A stretch of DNA of 52,645 bases, taken from Acidobacteriota bacterium (lineage in GTDB: Bacteria; Acidobacteriota; Blastocatellia; RBC074). The notes under the pieces were generated by a model. It saw nothing but the letters and a program-made list of their open reading frames with translations. It searched no databases and was not told where the DNA came from. Below, in pieces: positions 34,960 through 42,869 of the stretch. The position numbers and the translations under genes were made by a program. Within the stretch, counting starts at the first letter, position 1. Every line of letters begins with the position of its first letter. The stretch lies in NCBI GenBank assembly GCA_018268995.1, contig JAFDVL010000042.1, positions 120,941-173,585 of the forward strand, written 5' to 3'.

Positions 34960-35011
34960 CTTCTGTAGTGAGTTGCCGTCTGAAGGTTTGAGGCGTACAC
35001 TGCTCACCGCT

Positions 35012-35284
35012 ATGGACGAACGAGATTTATACACAGAGAAACAGGAAATCAAACGGGCCAGTTACTCTTGCCCGAAATGCCGTCAAACCTCCGAATTTCA
35101 AATCCGCTGGATTCGACGCACCAAGAAAAGTCAGTTACCACGGGGAGCCGATGATTACCTGCGCGCTAAATTTGCCAATGCTCGTGATTATCTGGTGCGC
35201 GTAGACGATATGCTGAATTGCCCGAATCCGCGTTGCCGAGGTCGCTTTGAGATTCCGAATTCACAGACGGTTGTGTTTGTGTAA
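35012..35284 (+). CDS. Small zinc-ribbon protein, unknown
   Basis: A 90-aa protein. Two cysteine pairs, CPKC near residue 20 and CPNPRC near 75, are separated by a basic middle part, a pattern of zinc-ribbon proteins. ATG 35012 is chosen over a GTG at 34949 because the extension is cysteine-rich without pattern and overlaps a hairpin; the ribosome site is weak for either. It stands between the peptide transporter and the STAND gene, converging on the latter with 27 bases between. Confidence 0.55.
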   Translation: MDERDLYTEKQEIKRASYSCPKCRQTSEFQIRWIRRTKKSQLPRGADDYLRAKFANARDYLVRVDDMLNCPNPRCRGRFEIPNSQTVVFV

Positions 35285-35311
35285 AGGGCGATGGGTTGTG
35301 GACGGATGAGC

Positions 35312-38300
35312 CTATCTAACTCTTTGGTGAGAGATCGCCTCATCGGTGGCGGCATAGTATAGTTTGACTGTACGATCATGGCTGCCACTGATCAAAATCC
35401 TATTATCCTGGCTAAAGGCAACGGAAGATACGGTGTCGGTCTGTCCTCGCAATGTTACCAGCTCCTTCCCGCTCCAAATATCCCAGAGTTTGACTGTCAT
35501 ATCCCGACTGCCACTCGCGAGCGTTTTTCCATCTTCACTGAATGAAACCGTATAGACCGCATTAGTGTGTCCTCGCAAGATCGCGAGTTCACTGCCACGC
35601 TGAACATCCCATAACCTAATCGTACTATCATCACTGCTACTGGCCAGGGTCTTTCCATCACGACTGAAGACAACTGAATAAACTGCGTTCGTGTGCCCGG
35701 ACAATCTTCTTAGTTCCTTACCACTCTGCACATCCCATAATCTGATCCTGCTGTCGCTACCGCCGCTGGCGAGCATCTTTCCATCTCGGCTGAAATTGAC
35801 TGAGTTGACGGAACTGGTGTGCCCGCGTAACGTTGCCAGTTCATTCCCACGCTGAACATCCCAAAGTTTGATGGTGTTATCCCCGCTGCCGCTCGCCAAA
35901 ATTTTTCCATCCTGACTCAAGGAAACTGAACTCACAAAGTTGGTGTGGCCTTGCAACGTTGCGAGTTCCCTGCCGTTCTGAACGTCCCACAATTTGATGG
36001 TGCGATCCCAACTACTGCTGGCCAGCGTCTTACCATCTGCACTAAAAGTGACGGAAGAAACTGTATCGTTATGTCCTTGTGATGTTTTTAATTCGTTTCC
36101 GCTTTGCACATCCCACAATTTAATTGTGCGATCCACACCGCCACTTGCCACTGTTTTTCCGTCTCCGCTGATTGCCACTGCCCTAACTTCGTTTGCGTGA
36201 CCTCTGAAAGTCGTCAAATCCTTCTCACGTTGAATATCCCAAAGTTTGATCGTACGATCCAGACTACCGCTGGCCATTGTTTTTCCGTCTTCACTGATTG
36301 CCACCGATCTAACCTCAGCGGAATGTCCGCTGAACGTTGCCAGTGCCTGCCCGTTTTGTGTGTCCCACAACTTAATCGTGCCATCCCAACTGCTACTGGC
36401 GAGCGTCTTTCCATCACGACTGAAAATGACTGAAGCAACTGAATTGTGATGCCCGATCAGATTTGCCTTCACCCGTTTGTCACGAACATCCCACAGTTTG
36501 ACAGTGCTATCCCCACTGCCACTGGCAAGCATCTTTCCATCCGCACTAAAAGCCACTGAAAAAACCGTATCCTGATGTTCTATTTTGAATGTCGTGAGTT
36601 CCTTACCACTCTGCACATCCCATAATTTGATTGTGCGATCTCCACTGCCGCTGGCCAGCAATTTGCCATCTCCACTGAAGGTGACGGAGTACACGGGGCC
36701 AGTATGTCCGCTCAACGTTGCCAATTCCTTCCCACTTTGGACGTCCCACAACCTAATCGTGTGATCCCAGCTACTACTAGCGATTATCTTGTTCTCCGCA
36801 TTGAATACAACGGATTCAACTATATTCGTATGCCCGCTGAAAGTCGCCAACTCCTTCCTGCTTTGGATGTCCCAGAGCTTGACCGTATGATCACTACTTC
36901 CACTGGCCAAGGTCTTTCCATCGCGACTGATTGCGACTGATCGAACTTCGTTTGTATGCCCGCTGAAGGTCGCCAGTTCCTTGCCACTTTGAACGTCCCA
37001 CAATTTGATTTTGCCATCCCAACCACTGCTCGCCAGAGTTTTCCCATCACCAATGAAGGCGACGGAAATAACACCATTTTCGTGACCGATTAGGGTTTGC
37101 TTTTCGTTATGAGACAGCCACCAGAGACAGCGCCAGGTAAAGTCTCTAAGGTCGTTTTGATTCGTCGAATCCAGATCGGAAAGATACGTGTTCAGTAAAT
37201 CTGAAGCACGCGCATAGATGCCGTTTTCTACCGCTCTGGAAGCTAATTCCACGTTGGCCACGTACAGCATTCGCCGATAATTTTCTTCGCCTTTCTCTGC
37301 TCGTAACCATTGTTGCCCGGCAATCCACGCCACCACGCCAGCTATCAAAAAGGCAATCGCAAAAACAATCGCAAGGCGGTGAGCGCGTCTGGTCTTTTGC
37401 TTTTGCTGCGCTTCCTTCTCGATCCGTTCCTTTTCGTGCGCTTGCTGACTCGTATCCAAAAAACGCATGGCCAGATCAAATTCGGGATCATAGCGTTTTG
37501 CCCACGGCTGATTCGGTTTGTGTTGATTACGCCACCGCAAGGCTAGCTGTAAATCGGGATCGCGCCATAAGCTCGCCTCGCCTTGCTGATGCAACTTGGC
37601 GGTTTCTGCTAACCGTTCGTAAGTACGGGCAGAGCGCGTTTCTTCCTCAACCCAATCGTTCAGCCTGCGCCAAACCCGAATCAAGCTTTCATGCGAAATA
37701 TCAATCAACGAATTCGTCTGTAACTGCACCTGCGCCGGGGGCAGGAGAAAGGAACGTCGTTCCTGACGAAAAACATTGATGACCGTACGGGCTTCAGCTT
37801 CGGTCGCATCAGCAACTGCACAAAGTTCACTGATCGTTACCGGACGCCGGATTTCAAGATTATCTTCCCCTATTTCAGTCAGAGATTTGAAAATCTTTTC
37901 AGCAATCAGGCGGTGATGATCATCTGGCAAGTCGTAATAGGCTTCATCCGCGTGGCGCGACAAGGCTTCGGCCATTCCGCCAATCGCATCGTAGTGACGC
38001 AAATCAAGGGGTGTGGAAGGATGAGGAGAAAGCAGATTGCCGACGCGCTGAGTATCGTCCCCTGCAACGCCTTCCGGTTCCCCTGTCTCTCCTTCTCTCG
38101 TTCCCCCGCTCTCCCGCTCCCATTCATCCCACATTCGCATCAAGGCATGTTGCAGCACGGGTAATTGATCCTGATCATCGCCGATGTCATTCAACAGGCG
38201 GTCAACTAATCGTGGCGTGATGGCCGCGCCAGCGACCGCGATAGGCCCCGTGATGGCTTCGCGCAGTTGATCGCGTGTCAGGCGCGGAACCAGATATTGC

Positions 38301-38956
38301 CCATCATTAATCGCTTCGGGCAAATCACGAAACATCGCACAGTGGCCAAGAAAATCTGACCGCATCGTCAGAAGAATATAGATATTTACCTCTCGCTGTC
38401 GGCTGGCTTCCAACAAGAGTTTGACGAAGGCAGCAGCCTCATTTTTGAACGTCTCAGATTCAGAGGTTTTGGCAAAGCGAAAGATTTCTTCAAACTGATC
38501 TACAAGGACAAGCAGGTTTTCATCCGATGGCATCATCGCCTGGCGGACGGCATCAATAAGCCCCAGACTGCCTCGCCGTAGCATGGCCTCGGTAATGGAA
38601 ATCTGCTCTCTGGCATTTTCGTTCTCTTCGGAGCCAAAAACAGCGGGCTCGTTCAGCTTGCTGGCCAATTCGCCAATCGGATTATTGCCAGGACGCATAA
38701 GCGCAATCCGCCAATTGGCCCCTGCACTCGGCATCATTCCGCCATACAGTTCCGGCAATAAACCAGCGCGGGCAAGCGACGATTTACCACTGCCAGACGT
38801 CCCAACAACAGCAACAAATCGCGTGATACTTAGCTTGCGCAGGACTTGCTCACATTGCCCATCACGTCCGAAAAATAAATGGCTTTCGTCAAATTCAAAC
38901 GGACGCAAACCGGGAAAGGGATTCGTCCCAATTTGGGTAAGCGGTTCAGCCGTCAC
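35312..38956 (-). CDS. nSTAND NTPase with membrane segment and fourteen WD40 repeats
   Basis: A 1214-aa protein of the signal-transducing NTPase type. Residues 12-30 (NPFPGLRPFEFDESHLFFGR) begin an nSTAND1-like NTPase: Walker A GTSGSGKSS at 52-60, Walker B LLVLVDQFEE at 148-157. A winged-helix/helical region follows to about 500, then a coiled stretch (505-527) and one membrane helix (528-549). From 621 to the end are fourteen WD40 repeats of about 42 residues, mostly of the form GHTN-x-V-x-SV-x-FS-x-DGK-x-LASGS-x-D-x-T-I-K-LWDVQSGKEL, enough for two seven-blade propellers. Such proteins sense a ligand with the repeats and oligomerise through the NTPase. Its start overlaps the TIR gene's stop by four bases. 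Confidence 0.93.
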   Translation of the reverse strand: MTAEPLTQIGTNPFPGLRPFEFDESHLFFGRDGQCEQVLRKLSITRFVAVVGTSGSGKSSLARAGLLPELYGGMMPSAGANWRIALMRPGNNPIGELASKLNEPAVFGSEENENAREQISITEAMLRRGSLGLIDAVRQAMMPSDENLLVLVDQFEEIFRFAKTSESETFKNEAAAFVKLLLEASRQREVNIYILLTMRSDFLGHCAMFRDLPEAINDGQYLVPRLTRDQLREAITGPIAVAGAAITPRLVDRLLNDIGDDQDQLPVLQHALMRMWDEWERESGGTREGETGEPEGVAGDDTQRVGNLLSPHPSTPLDLRHYDAIGGMAEALSRHADEAYYDLPDDHHRLIAEKIFKSLTEIGEDNLEIRRPVTISELCAVADATEAEARTVINVFRQERRSFLLPPAQVQLQTNSLIDISHESLIRVWRRLNDWVEEETRSARTYERLAETAKLHQQGEASLWRDPDLQLALRWRNQHKPNQPWAKRYDPEFDLAMRFLDTSQQAHEKERIEKEAQQKQKTRRAHRLAIVFAIAFLIAGVVAWIAGQQWLRAEKGEENYRRMLYVANVELASRAVENGIYARASDLLNTYLSDLDSTNQNDLRDFTWRCLWWLSHNEKQTLIGHENGVISVAFIGDGKTLASSGWDGKIKLWDVQSGKELATFSGHTNEVRSVAISRDGKTLASGSSDHTVKLWDIQSRKELATFSGHTNIVESVVFNAENKIIASSSWDHTIRLWDVQSGKELATLSGHTGPVYSVTFSGDGKLLASGSGDRTIKLWDVQSGKELTTFKIEHQDTVFSVAFSADGKMLASGSGDSTVKLWDVRDKRVKANLIGHHNSVASVIFSRDGKTLASSSWDGTIKLWDTQNGQALATFSGHSAEVRSVAISEDGKTMASGSLDRTIKLWDIQREKDLTTFRGHANEVRAVAISGDGKTVASGGVDRTIKLWDVQSGNELKTSQGHNDTVSSVTFSADGKTLASSSWDRTIKLWDVQNGRELATLQGHTNFVSSVSLSQDGKILASGSGDNTIKLWDVQRGNELATLRGHTSSVNSVNFSRDGKMLASGGSDSRIRLWDVQSGKELRRLSGHTNAVYSVVFSRDGKTLASSSDDSTIRLWDVQRGSELAILRGHTNAVYTVSFSEDGKTLASGSRDMTVKLWDIWSGKELVTLRGQTDTVSSVAFSQDNRILISGSHDRTVKLYYAATDEAISHQRVR
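35335..37100 (-). repeat. Fourteen tandem WD40-coding repeats of about 126 bases
   Basis: The 3' half of the nSTAND gene is a tandem array of about 126-base units. Units differ mainly at positions that face outward in a propeller, while the DGK-LAS and KLWD cores are nearly constant. Such arrays expand and contract by recombination, which may mean assembly of this region from short reads needs care. Confidence 0.85.
38057..38121 (-). repeat. Purine-rich short repeat inside the nSTAND reading frame
   Basis: Within the NTPase region (residues about 279-300) the coding strand reads as a G/A-rich run with words such as GGGAGCG, GGAGAGC and AGGAGAG. It encodes a Gly/Glu/Arg/Thr-rich segment (ESGGTREGETGEPEGVAGDD) without counterpart in the surrounding fold. 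It resembles the short-word intergenic repeats of this window, here kept in frame. Confidence 0.5.
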
Positions 38957-40428
38957 GCGTTTGCTCCTTTTGCCTGGAGAATCTGGTTGACGAAAGGAGC
39001 GAGGGCAGTTGGAGTGAAGTCGCCAAAATTTGTGATCGTCATTGCTTCGTGGGTTTTGAAGCGCAGTTTCTGATCTGTTTGCGGGGAGGCAACGTAGACG
39101 GCCTTAGCAAGCATCGGCTTGGCACGGCCATAGCCTGCCAGCTTTTGCAATTCGCGCAACTTCATCCGCAACCACATTTCATTCGCGCTGCCGTAGTGAA
39201 TCAACACAGCATCGCAATCCAGCAACATTTCTTTGTGATATTGTGAAATCAGGGCTTCGTCGCTGCCTGTCGGCGGTGGAAGAGGTTCCAATCCCAGGTC
39301 ATATAACCCGTCTTGCACCGATTGCAACGACGCCAAATCAGCTTTATCGCAAATCAAATACACTGACGCGCTGGCACTGTTGCCATTTGTAGTGATGAGA
39401 GGTTTCGGTTTGACAGCGAGCTTATCGTGGATGCGCGTTTTCAGGTCTTCGAGACTAATCTGCAACAGTTCGGTGTTCTTCGGTCGGTGCATGCCGTTTT
39501 GCAATTCTTCGATAAACGCTTGCTGGCGGGGATCAGCAGGTTGCAATACTTCAGGCATCCATAGCAAGCGGATCAACTTTGAAGCGTCAGGCCGCGCGCC
39601 CGACAAATCATATTGCAAACGGACGATGGAGCGCTCAGCCTCCATTTCGGGCACGATCCCGTAATGTTCTCCGATTAGGTGAACGGCTAAAAGACTACGA
39701 TCAAGACAATCATTGATCGTTTCGTTCAAGGCAGGAACCTGCAACGGTAAATCTTTATCAGGTAAAACCAAATGCCCGCGTTGTTGCAGTTCACGGCGAA
39801 GCTCATCGCGTTTTCCATTCAGGTCTGAGGTTGTTTCAGCCAGATAGACAGTTTGGCTTGCGCTTGCCGATGACGACGGGCTGATCGCAGAAAGGTTTTC
39901 GATGAAAATCTTAATGTCCCAGGCCAGGTCTTCGAGCTTCGCCCAGTATCGAATGTCCCGATCAGGTTTTACATCGGGACTGAATTCCATAGCCCGATCA
40001 CGCGTCGGGTCATACGCATAAAACTCATATCCCAGCGAGTCTTTCACTTCCTGTGGATGTCGTTGGCGCGGCAGGTACGTCTTAATGACTTTGAAGATTC
40101 GTGATTTATTCCTGAGTCGAATGCCGCCATTTTTCTCTGCATATCGGCAAAACTCGCTCAACTCACGCGGGCACCATTCTGAAGTCAGATAGCTGGGCGT
40201 CAGGATCGGAATCAAAATTGCAGCTTCTGAAAGTCGGCTAAAGATTTCACTTGAAAAATCGTCGTTGCCCCCCAATTTCGGGTCACGCCAAATCGGTACG
40301 TCTCGCCCCAATAATTGTCGAAGCCGGATACGGAGCCGCTCATGAAACAAATCTACCCATCCCTCTAAGCCTTCGGCCAGAGGGGCATTATCAGCGTGGG
40401 CATAGCTGATAAAGATTTCATGCGCCAT
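38953..40428 (-). CDS. TIR-domain protein with two further TIR-like domains
   Basis: A 491-aa protein, probably the effector or signalling partner of the nSTAND-WD40 protein. ATG 40428 has GAGG five bases upstream; a GTG at 40434 has no site. Domain 1 (1-178) is a TIR domain: IFISYAHAD at the first strand, IWRDPKLGG, and SEWCPREL with Trp85, Cys86 and Glu89, the place of the catalytic glutamate of TIR NADases. Domain 2 (about 192-340) begins VYLAETTSDLNGKRDEL, and domain 3 (about 354-480) begins VYLICDKADLASL; both show flavodoxin-like TIR/DUF4062-like folds but lack the WCxxEL motif. A Ser-rich linker follows domain 1. The stop overlaps the next gene (ATGA). Confidence 0.88.
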   Translation of the reverse strand: MAHEIFISYAHADNAPLAEGLEGWVDLFHERLRIRLRQLLGRDVPIWRDPKLGGNDDFSSEIFSRLSEAAILIPILTPSYLTSEWCPRELSEFCRYAEKNGGIRLRNKSRIFKVIKTYLPRQRHPQEVKDSLGYEFYAYDPTRDRAMEFSPDVKPDRDIRYWAKLEDLAWDIKIFIENLSAISPSSSASASQTVYLAETTSDLNGKRDELRRELQQRGHLVLPDKDLPLQVPALNETINDCLDRSLLAVHLIGEHYGIVPEMEAERSIVRLQYDLSGARPDASKLIRLLWMPEVLQPADPRQQAFIEELQNGMHRPKNTELLQISLEDLKTRIHDKLAVKPKPLITTNGNSASASVYLICDKADLASLQSVQDGLYDLGLEPLPPPTGSDEALISQYHKEMLLDCDAVLIHYGSANEMWLRMKLRELQKLAGYGRAKPMLAKAVYVASPQTDQKLRFKTHEAMTITNFGDFTPTALAPFVNQILQAKGANA

Positions 40429-40624
40429 CTTCACCTCAAGTGCAATTCTGAAACAGACCCCAAAACCAGATTGTCCAGATAAAAGGCCGTGGTCAACAAT
40501 CAGAAACGGCTGGCATCATCAAAGTCTTATTGTCGGAAAACGATTAGGACGAAAAGCGATAACGATAAAACGGTGCGGATCATAACGAACTCAGGGGAGG
40601 TCAGCAACCCATTTTCCGGCGGAA

Positions 40625-41599
40625 TCACTTTTCATTTTGCTTTTGTCCCAAGGCTAAAAAAATCACGCCCAATCCAATCCAAACGAACATTCGTGCTTTA
40701 CGAATAATCGCGATTGCGATGCCTGCGCCTGTGCCTAAGCCCAGGATGCTTGTCAACAATCCGGTCCCGGCTTCATCTACGCCAATCATCGCGGGGACGA
40801 AGGCAAAGACGATGTTCATAACGCGATTGACGGCTTCGAGAATAAAGGCATTGATGAAGGTGGCAGAAAAGCCTATCAAGTAGAGTGTTGCATAAATTTC
40901 CAGGACTCCTGCGAGGTGAAAGAGGAAATCACAACAGGCGACAACCAGGAAATCGGCACGTCGTCTCTCATAAAAATCGAAGATGTAGTTTTCCAATTCG
41001 TGTACGCGCGGGAGCACTGTTGAGAGCTGCGGGAGAAACCCAACCAAAGACGACATCAGCGTTGAAAAGATTTTCCAACGTCGCGTGAGGCTGAAAAGTA
41101 AGGTCAGCAATGACACGCTCACAATCAGCAAAGCCAGCAGGCTTGCCGTCCGAATGTTGTCGGCCACAGCAAACAGAACCAACAATGTCAGCGTTCCAGC
41201 CAGCACTAACAAGCCGCTGGAAATTGCGTAGGTCAGATTTTCAACTGCCAGCGAAGAGGCCAGATTCGACAGACGGATTTTGCCTTTCAATTGCGCAATT
41301 TTGACGGGTTCACCAATCACGGGCCCGGCTGCGGTCAAATCCGCCAGAGCATCGCCCGCTAACCGGGCGCGCAATACCGCCCACAAACCAACGCGGCGAT
41401 CATCGTCGCTCATACAACGCAACCAGGCATAGCTGCGGGCCAGTTGCCGAGTGCCGGAGATGGCAAGGATCAGCAGAAAGCCTGCGCCCATCGCTTGCAC
41501 GCGAGCCAGAATTTCTGCGGTTCCGGTTTGTTTGAGAAGGTGAACGAAAAGCGCGATCCCAATGAGAAGGGAAACAACGCTAAGCAGGCGGGATTTCAT
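40625..41599 (-). CDS. Lysylphosphatidylglycerol synthase TM-region/flippase-like membrane protein
   Basis: A 324-aa polytopic protein of the UPF0104/LPG-synthase transmembrane family (YbhN-like, also called flippase-like). Six to eight helices are visible. Conserved features include RQLARSYAWLRC, the GEPVKIAQLKG segment and the C-terminal FVPAMIGVDEAGTGLL. Members are thought to move or modify lipids in the inner membrane; no aminoacyl-transferase domain is attached here. It precedes the TIR gene by 196 bases on the same strand, but I see no reason to join them into one system. Confidence 0.82.
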   Translation of the reverse strand: MKSRLLSVVSLLIGIALFVHLLKQTGTAEILARVQAMGAGFLLILAISGTRQLARSYAWLRCMSDDDRRVGLWAVLRARLAGDALADLTAAGPVIGEPVKIAQLKGKIRLSNLASSLAVENLTYAISSGLLVLAGTLTLLVLFAVADNIRTASLLALLIVSVSLLTLLFSLTRRWKIFSTLMSSLVGFLPQLSTVLPRVHELENYIFDFYERRRADFLVVACCDFLFHLAGVLEIYATLYLIGFSATFINAFILEAVNRVMNIVFAFVPAMIGVDEAGTGLLTSILGLGTGAGIAIAIIRKARMFVWIGLGVIFLALGQKQNEK

Positions 41600-41606
41600 G
41601 GAAAAT

Positions 41607-41627
41607 CAAAAGGCAAAAGGCAAAAGG
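41607..41627. repeat. Triple heptamer CAAAAGG
   Basis: Three perfect tandem copies of CAAAAGG fill half of the 44-base gap between the permease stop and the flippase-like start. It is one of several seven-base tandem repeats at gene junctions in this window. Confidence 0.85.
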
Positions 41628-41643
41628 CTGCCTTCTGATTGAA

Positions 41644-42750
41644 CTATTCGTAGCTTAACGCATCAATCGGGTCCTGGCGCGCAGCACGCAACGCGGGATA
41701 AAGAGCGCCGATCAGACCGCTTAGCAATCCTGCCAGGACGGCAGCGGCAATGTACTTTGGTTCCATTTCAATTTTGAGGCCTTTGCTGGTCAGCAGCCAG
41801 CGCGCAAGAAATGAAACGCTTAAGCCCACAACAACGCCCAGACCGCTGATAAATAAAGCTTCCTTTTCAAATACCCAGGCAATTGCAGATTTTGAAGCAC
41901 CAAGTGCCTTCATAATCCCAATTTGCCGCGTGCGTTCAGTGACGCTGGTATACATCGTCAGCAAGATTACCAGGATGCTGATGAAGGCAGATAACCCGGC
42001 GACTAAATTCAGGAAGATATTGAAGCCGGAAAAGCCGTTCGCAAACAACTCCGGCAAATCGCGCGTAAACAGGATGCGAAACTTGTCGGGAAACTGCGCG
42101 TCAATGCGTCTGGCAACGGCTTCCTGTTCATCCGTGTTGTTGCATTTCACCAGAATCATCGAACATTTACCCTGCGCATTCAGCCCTTCCTGCATCGTTG
42201 CCAGCGGGATTTTGATGCGGGCACCAGCTTCGGGCGAATACACACCGACGATCTTGAATTTGCGATCCATGCTTTCGATGTAATCCCCAATTTTGCGATT
42301 CTTCTTTGCGCCTTCGACTTCATCCACAATGGCGAAATCACCTGTAGGGGGTAACGCTTCGCCCTTCACAATATGGATTTTTCCAACGTTGACATAGCTG
42401 GCGAAATCAATGCCATCCACTTGACGAATTCCCAGCCCGGCCTCGCCTTTCAACTCCAGATTTTGCGTAATTCCAGTTGCGGCGGCGACCCCTTCGACTT
42501 TTCTGATTTCATCCACCAGTGAGATGGGCAACGTAGCCGATTGTGACGTAGGCGAGATTCCGCTTTGTCCTTGTTCGCCCATCATCAATTCTGCGCCAAT
42601 GTTGGCATCGCGCTCGCCACGATCACGCAACATCCCGCGCACTAAACCAACGGTGAGAACCACAAGAATTACGCCCACCGCAACGCCAATCACGCTGGCT
42701 GCGGTGCGTCCGGGATGGTGCGTTAAGTTAGAAACAACAAGATTGTTCAT
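41644..42750 (-). CDS. FtsX/MacB-type ABC transporter permease
   Basis: A 368-aa permease with one N-terminal helix (about 14-38, TAASVIGVAVGVILVVLTVG), a large periplasmic MacB_PCD-like domain (about 40-230), and three C-terminal helices with RTRQIGIMKALGASKSAI, the FtsX motif. It should transport or act mechanically on lipoproteins or small molecules with an ATPase partner of the MacB/LolD type, but no such gene adjoins it. The final LYPALRAARQDPIDALSYE end is typical. It lies in a same-strand run with ubiE upstream. Confidence 0.9.
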   Translation of the reverse strand: MNNLVVSNLTHHPGRTAASVIGVAVGVILVVLTVGLVRGMLRDRGERDANIGAELMMGEQGQSGISPTSQSATLPISLVDEIRKVEGVAAATGITQNLELKGEAGLGIRQVDGIDFASYVNVGKIHIVKGEALPPTGDFAIVDEVEGAKKNRKIGDYIESMDRKFKIVGVYSPEAGARIKIPLATMQEGLNAQGKCSMILVKCNNTDEQEAVARRIDAQFPDKFRILFTRDLPELFANGFSGFNIFLNLVAGLSAFISILVILLTMYTSVTERTRQIGIMKALGASKSAIAWVFEKEALFISGLGVVVGLSVSFLARWLLTSKGLKIEMEPKYIAAAVLAGLLSGLIGALYPALRAARQDPIDALSYE

Positions 42751-42756
42751 ATGATA

Positions 42757-42869
42757 AGTGAGCAGTGAACAGGAGACAGTTAACAGAAAGACAAACTTTT
42801 ACGCTCAACAACTGTTCTCTCTTAACTGTTCTCTGTTCACTATTAACTGTTTTCTGTTCACTATTAACT
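42757..42869. repeat. Heptamer-phased inverted repeat between ubiE and the permease
   Basis: At 42757-42791 the sequence runs AGTGAGC AGTGAAC AGGAGAC AGTTAAC, and at 42810-42869 AACTGTT CTCTCTT AACTGTT CTCTGTT CACTATT, with this last set partly repeated, all in exact seven-base phase. The two parts are largely reverse complements, giving a hairpin that fills the 117-base gap. It reaches into the stop codon of ubiE. Confidence 0.85.

Noticed and set aside
40625..42750. Flippase-like and FtsX permease genes as part of the TIR/STAND module
   Set aside because: They are on the same strand, but a 196-base gap separates them from the TIR gene and both families are common envelope genes; no sequence link was seen.
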